Origin: Desulfotomaculum copahuensis
GTDB lineage: Bacteria; Bacillota; Desulfotomaculia; Desulfotomaculales; Desulfovirgulaceae
Reading direction: 5' to 3'
Length of the DNA: 50,901 bases
Assembly: GCF_001655685.1 (NCBI RefSeq)
Contig: NZ_LYVF01000178.1
Location: 1-50,901 of the forward strand
The notes beneath the pieces were generated by a model, which saw only the letters and a list, made by a program, of their open reading frames with translations, was not told the DNA's origin and ran no database searches. The translations under genes and the position numbers were made by a program. Positions 24,066-31,712 of the stretch are shown piece after piece (the stretch's first letter is position 1; each line of letters begins with the position of its first letter).

Positions 24066-24093
24066 TAAAGCTTGTGTTGGAGAGCGCCGATTA
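24066..24093 (+). promoter_or_regulatory. Sigma-D (sigma-28) promoter of the flagellin gene
   Basis: TAAAGCTT (24066-24073), 12 bases, then GCCGATTA (24086-24093), an excellent match to the flagellar consensus TAAAGTTT-N11-GCCGATAA with one extra spacer base. Transcription would start near 24100 and give a leader of about 78 bases. Confidence 0.8.
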
Positions 24094-24132
24094 TATTATT
24101 GAAGCGTGAAATCCAACTTTCGCGGCCGCGGA

Positions 24133-24169
24133 TTGCTTGGATAAGCAAATGATCACTTGAAAGGGAGGA
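24133..24169 (+). promoter_or_regulatory. Possible CsrA-binding sites in the flagellin leader
   Basis: TTGCTT-GGAT-AAGCAA (24133-24148) is a 6-bp hairpin presenting GGA in its loop. A second GGA lies in the ribosome site AAGGGAGGA (24161-24169), about 25 bases on. Two GGA sites, one covering the ribosome site, is how CsrA controls flagellin mRNA in Bacillus. No csrA or fliW gene is in the window, so this is a prediction from the RNA only. Confidence 0.45.
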
Positions 24170-24177
24170 AAAAAAGC

Positions 24178-25035
24178 ATGTTTGTCAACACCAATATCAG
24201 CGCACTTTTCGCCGCCGACCAGTTGAACAATACCCAGAACGCTTTGTCGAAAGATTTGCAGCAGTTGTCTTCCGGGCTCCGGATCAACAGCGCCTCCGAC
24301 GACGCCGCCGGGCTGGCCATTTCCCAGCGGATGACCGGGCAGATCAACGGCTTTACCCAGGCCAACCGCAACGCCCAGGACGGCATCAGCCTGATCCAGA
24401 CTGCGGACGGCGCCATGGCCACCATCGGCAACATCCTGCAGCGCATGCGCACACTGGCCGTACAGTCGGCCAACGCCACAAACACCACCAGCGACCGTCA
24501 GAAGATTGTGGGCGAGATGAAACAGCTTCAGTTAGACATAAACCGAATTGCCCAACAGACTCAGTTCAATACCCAGTACCTAATGACTGGCTCCTTTAGC
24601 AGCCGGAAATTCCAAATTGGAGCCAATACAGGACAGTTTATATCCCTGAGCATCGCTAACATGGTTGCTGGTTCGGGCGGACTCAAAGGAATGTCCGGTC
24701 TCGGATTAACGCAAATAAGCAATTTGGGGCAAGGTAAATTGGGTTCACAGGCTTCTTTATCTTCAGCCATGATTACAACTATTGACAATGCTATTGATAG
24801 TGTGTCAAAAGAGCGTGCCAACTTGGGCGCTGTGCAGAATCGTTTGACATACGCTTCAAACAATATGCAGACGGCTGTGGAAAACCTCTCTGCTGCGAAT
24901 GCCCGCATCACCAATGTGGACATGGCCACTACGATGGTGGACTTCACCAAGAACCAGATCCTGCAGCAAGCGGGCACCTCCATGCTCGCCCAGGCCAATG
25001 CCATGCCGCAGAGTATCCTCAAACTGCTCGGTTAG
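24178..25035 (+). CDS. fliC: Flagellin
   Basis: A 285-residue flagellin. The N-terminal D0/D1 ([35 protein letters not shown]) and C-terminal D1/D0 ([41 protein letters not shown]) are canonical. The central part (about 125-220) is short, with Ser/Thr residues that could carry glycans. AAGGGAGG at 24161-24168 precedes ATG 24178. The DNA of the central part is visibly less GC-rich than the ends. Three Maf glycosyltransferases and the leg genes downstream indicate that this is their substrate (inference). Confidence 0.97.
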   Translation: MFVNTNISALFAADQLNNTQNALSKDLQQLSSGLRINSASDDAAGLAISQRMTGQINGFTQANRNAQDGISLIQTADGAMATIGNILQRMRTLAVQSANATNTTSDRQKIVGEMKQLQLDINRIAQQTQFNTQYLMTGSFSSRKFQIGANTGQFISLSIANMVAGSGGLKGMSGLGLTQISNLGQGKLGSQASLSSAMITTIDNAIDSVSKERANLGAVQNRLTYASNNMQTAVENLSAANARITNVDMATTMVDFTKNQILQQAGTSMLAQANAMPQSILKLLG

Positions 25036-25055
25036 ACGGAAAGCCGCTTAGCCGG

Positions 25056-25085
25056 AGAGCCGGCCGGAAAACGGCCGGCTCTTAT
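25056..25085 (+). terminator. Terminator after flagellin
   Basis: AGAGCCGGCCG (25056-25066) and CGGCCGGCTCT (25072-25082) form an 11-bp stem around GAAAA, followed by TTAT. The T run is short, so partial read-through into the next gene 40 bases on is plausible. Confidence 0.75.
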
Positions 25086-25123
25086 CACATAATTAGCACC
25101 TACATTAAAAGGGGCGCTGAATA

Positions 25124-25735
25124 GTGAAAATCTTTCTGAACGAAAGCGCGGTTTGCGATGAGGATAAACCCGCGGCTATGTCGCATCTCGGCACGATCAT
25201 GCGCGAAATTGAACAAAATAACCTGGTAGTGCGTTTATTTAAAATTGACGGCGTTGATTGTGAGTTTACGCGAGAGGGAAGTGTTGATGCCTGCAGGGAT
25301 GCGGACCTGGTTGAATTGAAAATCTGCTCCCTGCCCGAGTTGCTGCGGGAAGCGTTGGACGACGCGAAAGAATACCTGCCCCGGTTGTCGCGTGGATTAC
25401 GCCGGGCGGCGGAATTTTTTGTTACCGGTCTGGAAGGGGAGGGCGTGAATATCTTCCTGCAGTCGCTGGACGGCCTGGGGTGGTTTGAACAACTGAACGA
25501 ATCGCTTGTTAGTGGTATTCATGCTTTTCTGCCGGAGGGTTTTACAGACCGTTTGAGCGGGCACCGGAGCAGCATGGCCGACCTGTTGGCGGCCTGGGAG
25601 AACCAGGATTATCTGTTGGTTGGTGACATCCTTGATTACGAACTGGCACCCTTTCTGGAATATTTTACTGAACAGCTGCCATTATTAAAGGAACTTATGA
25701 GCAGTGAGAAAAATGTTATTGGAGACAAATCTTAA
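25124..25735 (+). CDS. Unrecognised protein between flagellin and the first Maf gene
   Basis: 203 residues, no family recognised. The first 75 residues look like a small alpha/beta fold (KIFLNESAV, VVRLFKIDGVDC, DLVELKICS). The rest is mostly helical and acidic, with a hydrophobic patch GWFEQLNESLVSGIHAFLP. No signal peptide or membrane segment is seen. It starts with GTG 25124 after AAAAGGGG. Its end overlaps the first maf gene by 32 bases, so the two are probably translated together. Position suggests a partner or regulator of flagellin glycosylation or export; that is inference. Confidence 0.7.
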   Translation: MKIFLNESAVCDEDKPAAMSHLGTIMREIEQNNLVVRLFKIDGVDCEFTREGSVDACRDADLVELKICSLPELLREALDDAKEYLPRLSRGLRRAAEFFVTGLEGEGVNIFLQSLDGLGWFEQLNESLVSGIHAFLPEGFTDRLSGHRSSMADLLAAWENQDYLLVGDILDYELAPFLEYFTEQLPLLKELMSSEKNVIGDKS

Positions 25736-27071
25736 TGCACTGAAGAAAACCGATTCTTATTTGGCCTCAATAATTGAACAGGCGCGGGCAGATCAAAGCT
25801 GTCGCCTGCTCAAGGCTGCGAACGGATTGCCCACCGCGGTTGCCTTTGATGGCGGTAAGCCGGCATTTTTGCATAGCCGGTATGATCCCGTGCGTGAGGC
25901 CATGTCCTGGGCGGAAGTGCAAAAAATTGCATCTGTTCAAGCACTGGCTCTCTTGGGCTTTGGCCTTGGCTACCACGTAAGGGCTTTAATAAACCGCTTG
26001 CAGCCGGATCAACAGTTGCGTGTATATCAATTTGGCCTGGGCAGTTTTAAAAGGGCTTTGGAAAGTATGAACCTTGTGGATTTGCTGCTGGATCACCGGT
26101 TGTCACTGATTGTAGAAGACGATCAGGCCGTTCTGGCCGGTGATTTGGCGGGATTGTTGAAATCCGGCGCGCAACTGCTCATTCACGAACCGAGTCTGCG
26201 CGCGTTTCCCAAAGGACCGCTTTGGGAGACTATAAATGAATGGCGGATTAAGAAAGCTTCAGTCATCCGTTTTGGCAGATTGCTGGAGGATAATTACAAT
26301 GCCAACCTGCCGGTTTTAAGCAGCATTCCGCTAATTAACGATTATTTCGGCAGGCTTGCCGGACAGCCGCTTTTGCTGGCGGCAGGTGGTCCTTCCCTGG
26401 ATGAAATTATACCTTATCTACATTGTAAGAAAGAGCTTTTTGTGCTGGCGGTGGGCACCGCCCTGGCCCCGCTGATGAAGGCGGGAATTCGTCCGGATAT
26501 GGTGATAGTAACAGACCCGCTGCCGGTTATAGCCAGACAGCTAACTTCGATTGATGCCGGTACACCACTAATCATACTGCCAACTGTTTCTCCAGCTGTG
26601 ATTTCCGGTCGTTTTTCTCAGTTAATCCTTGCTCTGCAGGAAGGGTTTGGCCCGGCGGAAGAGATGGCGGAGCAAAGAGGGGCGGAGCTGATCGCAACAG
26701 GCGGTTCAGTGAGCACCACCGCCCTGGATATTGCCATCCGGATGGGGGCGAAACCGATCATGCTGGCCGGGTTGGATTTGGCCTACCCGTCCGGTAAAAT
26801 GCATGCCACCGGCACCATGCATGGAGATAATGTTTTGTGGGTACAAGATGAAATGGTTGTTACCGGTGTTGATGGATCTCCGGTGGTTACAACCCCGGTA
26901 TTAAACATCTACCGCCGTTGGATCGAACGAAGGATTGCGCAGGCGGAAGATCTGGAAGTTGTAAACCTTTCCCCGTCCGGAGCGTGCATAGCAAATACAA
27001 AGGCTTTGGCGCCCGCGTTTTTGCTAAATTATTTTGTTGGGGGCAAGCAGTGTAATCATGTCCAGATATAA
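25704..27071 (+). CDS. Maf-family (DUF115) flagellin glycosyltransferase, copy 1
   Basis: A 455-residue motility-associated factor. The family's central MptE-like domain is seen as LALLGFGLGYHVRALI (about 84-99), QPLLLAAGGPSLDEIIPYL (about 220-240), GIRPDMVIVTDP, and LAGLDLAYPSGKMHATGT (about 350-370). Maf proteins transfer pseudaminic or legionaminic acid to Ser/Thr of flagellin before export. This copy is shorter than the other two and lacks a long C-terminal helical region. GTG 25704 follows AAAGGAA by 10 bases; ATG 25713 is an alternative start. Confidence 0.85.
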   Translation: MRKMLLETNLNALKKTDSYLASIIEQARADQSCRLLKAANGLPTAVAFDGGKPAFLHSRYDPVREAMSWAEVQKIASVQALALLGFGLGYHVRALINRLQPDQQLRVYQFGLGSFKRALESMNLVDLLLDHRLSLIVEDDQAVLAGDLAGLLKSGAQLLIHEPSLRAFPKGPLWETINEWRIKKASVIRFGRLLEDNYNANLPVLSSIPLINDYFGRLAGQPLLLAAGGPSLDEIIPYLHCKKELFVLAVGTALAPLMKAGIRPDMVIVTDPLPVIARQLTSIDAGTPLIILPTVSPAVISGRFSQLILALQEGFGPAEEMAEQRGAELIATGGSVSTTALDIAIRMGAKPIMLAGLDLAYPSGKMHATGTMHGDNVLWVQDEMVVTGVDGSPVVTTPVLNIYRRWIERRIAQAEDLEVVNLSPSGACIANTKALAPAFLLNYFVGGKQCNHVQI

Positions 27072-28935
27072 GCAGGATTCGAATTGTTATCAAATCGTGC
27101 GTTCCCGTGCCGGCCTTCCAACCATTAAAGCAAATGCCGACGGGCGGGAAATATGGCTGCACAGCCCTTATGACCCGGTACGTGAGGCTGAACGGTGGGC
27201 TTCCGGGGTGACTCTGGATGACAGGCACGTGCCAGTGGTAGTGGGCCTCGGGCTCGGTTACCACGTGGCGGAATTGGCTCGCAGGTTCCCGCACAGAAAA
27301 ATGCTTGTATTGGAACCGGTACGAAAGCTATATGATATGGCTATAAGCGAGCCGCAGGTTACCGGGTTGCTTTCCAATAACGATATCAACCTTTTCGTGG
27401 GCGATGACGCGTCAGCACTTGATAGCTTTTTGACCCAAAATGTAAATCTCTATGGAAAGGAAGAATTGGAGTTTATTGAATACCCTCCTCTGGCGCGGTT
27501 TTTCAGAGAAGAATTTGACCAGATTGAGCGCAGAATGGTGGACGGGTTGAATACACTTTCGCTTTCATTAAATACAACGCTGGCTCTATCCAAGGCGTGG
27601 ACAGATAACTTTTTTGCCAACCTGCCATATATAATTGACAATCCGGGTGTGAAAGAGCTTTTCGGCGCATTTTCGGGACGGCCGGGTGTAATTGTTTCCG
27701 CCGGGCCGTCTTTGAGTAATAATATTCACCTGCTCAAAGACGTTAAGGGGAAAGGTTTAATCATTGTCGTGGGTACAGCAGTTAAACCTGTGCTGCAGAG
27801 CGGGGTTATTCCCGATCTGGTGGTTACAATTGACGGCAGTCTGCCGAATTACCGCCATTTTGAGGATCTGGTCACCAGGGACTTTCCGCTTGCCTTTTAC
27901 CCTTCAGCGTATCCGATCATAATTTCTGAACATTCCGGGCCGCTCCTGACTATGAACGACGTTTTCTTCGGCCATTGGCTGCAGAAAATAACAGGACAGG
28001 ATAAGGGCTGGATTTCCACCGGGCCGTCCGTGGCCAATGTGTCTTTTGATATAGCCGTTCAATTAGGTTTGAACCCCATAGTGTTTATTGGACAGGACCT
28101 GGCTTTCACCGGTGGGCACACGCACGCCTCCGGCACAGTTTACGCCAAAGACGCGCCGGATGGTGCCTTGCTTGAGGTTACGGGGATCAACGGGGGGACG
28201 GTCCGGACTGACAGAACGCTAAATGCCATGCGGGATTGGTTGAATAAAAGGATATCCCTGCTGCCGGACAATATTGAGGTAATCAACGCCACCGAGGGCG
28301 GGGCAAAAATTGAAGGTACCAAGGTCATGACTTTCCGTGAAGCGATCGATAGATACTTTAATGAGGACTTTCCCGCGGGAGAAATCATCAGGAAAACCTG
28401 CAATAATGCGCCTCCGTTATCTGAGAAAAAGAAAGCTCGATTAATAAAAACACTGATCAAGGCCCGGGCGAAAATGTCTAAAATATCCGCTTCAGCTTCC
28501 AAGGGTATGCTTTACGCTGAGAAATTGAAAAGATGTTATGAAAAAAAGGCAATCAATCAATCACGGGTTGATACACTGCTCCAAAAACTGGACCGCGTGG
28601 ATGAGAAAATTAAAAAATGCCGGGAGGCCAGCCGCCTGTTAAATTTGCTTTATCAACCGGCTCAATTCAGGTTGGAAGTGTCCTTCGAACCGGCTGATGA
28701 TGAATCGGAGAAAGACAAGGGCCGCCGCCTGGCGGACAAATCCCAAATTCTTTATTTAGGAATAAAGGAAGCCGCCGAACACGCTGCAGAGATAATTGGT
28801 GCGGTGGTGAGTAAATTGGATGGCAGAAAGGATGGTTTATCCGGTGCAAGCACCCTTTCAGAATCCATACCGGCGTTACCGGGAACAGAGCATTCAGACC
28901 GCCTCCCCGGGCAAGTTGATTATAATGCTTTATGA
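27058..28935 (+). CDS. Maf-family (DUF115) flagellin glycosyltransferase, copy 2
   Basis: About 625 residues. Same core as its neighbour: VVGLGLGYHVAELAR (about 60-75), GVIVSAGPSLSNNIHLL, GVIPDLVVTIDGS, FIGQDLAFTGGHTHASGT and NATEGGAKIEGT. It adds a C-terminal Lys/Glu-rich helical region (about 460-600). ATG 27058 is chosen; it overlaps the upstream stop by 14 bases, and an in-frame TTG at 27034 is possible. The last ~38 codons run in another frame over the start of fliS (116-base overlap), so the natural stop may have been lost by a frameshift. Confidence 0.85.
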   Translation: MSRYKQDSNCYQIVRSRAGLPTIKANADGREIWLHSPYDPVREAERWASGVTLDDRHVPVVVGLGLGYHVAELARRFPHRKMLVLEPVRKLYDMAISEPQVTGLLSNNDINLFVGDDASALDSFLTQNVNLYGKEELEFIEYPPLARFFREEFDQIERRMVDGLNTLSLSLNTTLALSKAWTDNFFANLPYIIDNPGVKELFGAFSGRPGVIVSAGPSLSNNIHLLKDVKGKGLIIVVGTAVKPVLQSGVIPDLVVTIDGSLPNYRHFEDLVTRDFPLAFYPSAYPIIISEHSGPLLTMNDVFFGHWLQKITGQDKGWISTGPSVANVSFDIAVQLGLNPIVFIGQDLAFTGGHTHASGTVYAKDAPDGALLEVTGINGGTVRTDRTLNAMRDWLNKRISLLPDNIEVINATEGGAKIEGTKVMTFREAIDRYFNEDFPAGEIIRKTCNNAPPLSEKKKARLIKTLIKARAKMSKISASASKGMLYAEKLKRCYEKKAINQSRVDTLLQKLDRVDEKIKKCREASRLLNLLYQPAQFRLEVSFEPADDESEKDKGRRLADKSQILYLGIKEAAEHAAEIIGAVVSKLDGRKDGLSGASTLSESIPALPGTEHSDRLPGQVDYNAL

Positions 28936-29254
28936 CGGACTGGTTAGTTCCTTAAGTCAGGCCGGGGAGGCCATCCGTGACGGACGGATTGAGGAAGCAC
29001 ACAACAAGCTGATCAAATCGCAGGATATCATTCTGGAACTGGATGCCAGTTTAAATATGGAGTTCGAGATTTCCCGCCATCTGCACGCGGTTTATGATTT
29101 TCTTTACCGTCAGGCTGTCAAGGCCAATGTGGACAAGGATTTCAAAATAGCGGAAAGCTGCCTGGTTATGGCAAGGGAATTGAGGGACGCCTGGCTTCAA
29201 GCGGCTAACAGCCAGGTTGGCTCTACCCTGGCAAGTTCCGCAGATGCGAAATGA
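28820..29254 (+). CDS. fliS: Flagellin export chaperone FliS
   Basis: A 144-residue FliS, which caps the flagellin C-terminus before export. NPYRRYREQSIQTASPGKLIIMLYDGLV near residues 15-42 is the family hallmark, followed by amphipathic helices (IRDGRIEEAHNKLIKSQDII, DASLNMEFEISRHLHAVYDF). ATG 28820 with GGTGAG upstream or ATG 28832 are both possible; the family normally begins near the second. The gene start lies inside the 3' end of the upstream maf frame. Confidence 0.93.
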   Translation: MAERMVYPVQAPFQNPYRRYREQSIQTASPGKLIIMLYDGLVSSLSQAGEAIRDGRIEEAHNKLIKSQDIILELDASLNMEFEISRHLHAVYDFLYRQAVKANVDKDFKIAESCLVMARELRDAWLQAANSQVGSTLASSADAK

Positions 29255-29286
29255 AATGTTATTGGGAATAAGGAGTGTGAACAGGG

Positions 29287-29643
29287 ATGAAGTTGCCGGA
29301 AGTTGCCCCTTTGCCAATCCCGCAAAGTGAAAAAATATCCAGTGATAAAGGTGCGCCAACAATGGTGCCCGTAGCAATAACGCAATCAGCCGGGCAAAAA
29401 AACGACGCCAATCTTTTGAACAAAACGGAATTGGAACAGGCGGCAAAAAAGGTCAACGATACCCTGTCCGCCTTCAACATCCAGGAAAGGTTTGTCATCG
29501 GCGACAAAAGCGGCGATGTGGTTGTATATTTAATCAATACGGCAAAGCATGAAATAATCTGCCGCATCCCGCCAGAACGTGTTTTGAACGCCGCCAGGCA
29601 GCTCAAAGAATATATCGGCATGTTTCTAAACGAGTGGATTTAA
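29287..29643 (+). CDS. flaG: FlaG family protein
   Basis: A 118-residue FlaG. The C-terminal core, ALSA-type VNDTLSAFNIQERFVIGDKSG followed by IPPERVLNAARQLKEYIGMFL, carries the canonical IPPE motif. The N-terminal 40 residues are polar and disordered. FlaG affects filament length in other bacteria. AAGGAGTG (29270-29277) precedes ATG 29287. It lies between fliS and fliD as in many Firmicutes and is a paralogue of the divergent copy at 20909. Confidence 0.85.
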   Translation: MKLPEVAPLPIPQSEKISSDKGAPTMVPVAITQSAGQKNDANLLNKTELEQAAKKVNDTLSAFNIQERFVIGDKSGDVVVYLINTAKHEIICRIPPERVLNAARQLKEYIGMFLNEWI

Positions 29644-29658
29644 GAGGGGGGTAATCTC

Positions 29659-31143
29659 ATGACCAGTCCGATAAGTCTGACCGGCCTGTCTTCCGGCTTT
29701 GACTGGGGCTCTCTGATTGACCAGTTGATCCAGGCCGACAGCGCGCCCGTTACACAGATGCAGCAGCAGCAGAGTCAGATTACCACGCAGCAGAGCGACT
29801 GGAACAACCTCAGTCAGAAGTTAAATACACTGTCCTCGGCATTGCAGGCCTACAGCAGCTTAACCATCGACAGCACGTTCAACGTCCAGTCGGTGACGTC
29901 CGGCAATCAGAACCTGGTTACCGCCAGCGTGGCCACCGACAGCAACGGGAATATCATTTCGCCAGCCAACGGCGCCTATACCTTGAGTAATATCGTTCTC
30001 GCCAAGCCAGCGTCCATTCTATCCACCACTTCGAACGGTACTTTCCAGAGCGGGCTGTATAATTTTAAAATAATTAATAATGAGTACCTGGCATCCTCAC
30101 ACAGTACAATCAGTGTAACCGCCACTATTACAGTTAACGCCTCTTCCCTTGGCGACGTGGCAAATGCGATTAACAAGGTGACCAGCGCCAACGTCTCTGC
30201 CACTGTCATCAATAATAAACTGATTATCACGGATAATTACACCGGCCATGTGAATTCCATTGCCATAACCAATACTGCGAATAACAGCCTGGTGGCGGGA
30301 CTCGGGTTGACTGCCGCCGGAACCAGGGCGGGGACAGACGGCAGCTTTAATGTTACTTACAACGGTATAATCACTTCCGTTACCACCTATTCCAACACAG
30401 TTAATAATGCTATCAACGGCTTAACCATAAATCTGCTTAATAATGTTACCTCAGCTTCGGTGACCATCACCGTGGCCAATGATGCAAGCAAGGTCATGAG
30501 CGGCATCCAAACCATGGTCAATGATTACAATGACGTCATGGACTATATCAATCAGCTTTACTACGGCACGGCCAGCAAAACAGTAAGCGCCATGGCCAGT
30601 TCATCAGCGGCCCAAACCTACGGGGCACTGAATGGTGATTTTACGCTGGTCAACATTCAGTCAACGCTGCTGTCCAAAATGCAGCAGGATTTCTCCGGAA
30701 GAACCGGTGTTGTTAATCAGTACAACACGCTGCGCTCCATCGGCATTTCGACTGATGACGCCAGCGACTCGATGGGCTTTAACGAAGAAGGCAAAATGTC
30801 GATTGACACTACCCAGTTGCAGCAGGCCCTCACAAGCAACCCGCAGGCGGTTAAAGCCCTGCTGCAGCAGCTCAGTTCCGATTTGACCGACCTGAGCAGC
30901 GGATATATCACCAACCTGGTTTCTACCACCGCCAATGGCCAGGGATTGATCCCCACGGTGGTGCAGTCCCTGCAAAACAATTATAACGATTTGAGCGATC
31001 AAATTCAGGCGTTGCAGGATAATCTTACCCAGGAGAGAAATATGCTTACGCAGCAGTTTACCGCCATGGAACAGGCCATGGCCCAGGCCAAGGCACAGAG
31101 CAACTGGTTCGCCCAGCAAATGGCAGCGTTGCCCGCAGGGTAG
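29659..31143 (+). CDS. fliD: Flagellar filament cap protein FliD (HAP2)
   Basis: A 494-residue FliD. The N-terminal domain (about 1-110) begins ISLTGLSSGFDWGSLIDQLI, the standard start. The C-terminal domain (about 225-480) contains GIQTMVNDYNDVMDYINQLY and the heptad-rich YNDLSDQIQALQDNLTQERN near the end. The middle is Thr/Ser/Asn-rich and may be a further glycosylation target. GAGGGGGG precedes ATG 29659. Confidence 0.95.
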   Translation: MTSPISLTGLSSGFDWGSLIDQLIQADSAPVTQMQQQQSQITTQQSDWNNLSQKLNTLSSALQAYSSLTIDSTFNVQSVTSGNQNLVTASVATDSNGNIISPANGAYTLSNIVLAKPASILSTTSNGTFQSGLYNFKIINNEYLASSHSTISVTATITVNASSLGDVANAINKVTSANVSATVINNKLIITDNYTGHVNSIAITNTANNSLVAGLGLTAAGTRAGTDGSFNVTYNGIITSVTTYSNTVNNAINGLTINLLNNVTSASVTITVANDASKVMSGIQTMVNDYNDVMDYINQLYYGTASKTVSAMASSSAAQTYGALNGDFTLVNIQSTLLSKMQQDFSGRTGVVNQYNTLRSIGISTDDASDSMGFNEEGKMSIDTTQLQQALTSNPQAVKALLQQLSSDLTDLSSGYITNLVSTTANGQGLIPTVVQSLQNNYNDLSDQIQALQDNLTQERNMLTQQFTAMEQAMAQAKAQSNWFAQQMAALPAG

Positions 31144-31153
31144 GGAGACAAAA

Positions 31154-31600
31154 ATGGATAACAAAAACCGGCAAGCGAGGGGAAACTTTTTAGAAGCGAT
31201 GGAGGCTTTGAACCGTCTGGAAGGGTTGCTGGAGGAACAAAGCCGGCTCATTAAAAACGATCAAATTAAGGACTTACCTGCTGTTTTTAAATCAATACAG
31301 GAAATCCAGGCGATTTACGAAAATGCGTCCAGAAACATGTCCGTTATAGCTGTCAATGATCATGGTATAAATCGTCAGTATCCTGAGTCGAATTATATAT
31401 CTGACGAACAAAGAATGGCCATGGCAAAGAAATTGGACGAGCTAAAAAAAGGGAACGACGGGTTGGTTGTCGAATTAAATAATGCTATGGATAGATTAAA
31501 AGGACAACTTGAAGGCGTAAACAAGGGATTGCAAATAATCCAGACTTACCGTAACATGCTTAAATATTATAAGTTCCACAGAATCGATAGGTTTGGATAA
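31154..31600 (+). CDS. FliT-like flagellar chaperone candidate
   Basis: A 148-residue, highly helical protein (EALNRLEGLLEEQSRLIK, MAKKLDELKKGNDGLVVELN, YRNMLKYYKFHRIDRFG). It begins 10 bases after fliD, the usual place of the FliD chaperone FliT, and has the size and coiled-coil nature of FliT/FlgN proteins. Sequence similarity is too low to be sure by eye. AGGGAG precedes ATG 31154. Confidence 0.6.
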   Translation: MDNKNRQARGNFLEAMEALNRLEGLLEEQSRLIKNDQIKDLPAVFKSIQEIQAIYENASRNMSVIAVNDHGINRQYPESNYISDEQRMAMAKKLDELKKGNDGLVVELNNAMDRLKGQLEGVNKGLQIIQTYRNMLKYYKFHRIDRFG

Positions 31601-31639
31601 GTCCAAGTTTATTTGTTAAAAAACGCCGGGCCATTTACG

Positions 31640-31668
31640 TTGATATTTCAATCGTTTTTCGATAGAAA
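31640..31668 (+). promoter_or_regulatory. Candidate sigma-A promoter before the CgeB-like gene
   Basis: TTGATA (31640-31645), exactly 17 bases, then TAGAAA (31663-31668). It would start transcription about 40 bases before the gene, separating the glycan genes from the fliS-fliD transcript. Confidence 0.5.
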
Positions 31669-31712
31669 AGAGTTAAGGCAAGTAACATTATTGTGGGAGT
31701 GAAATAAATTAA

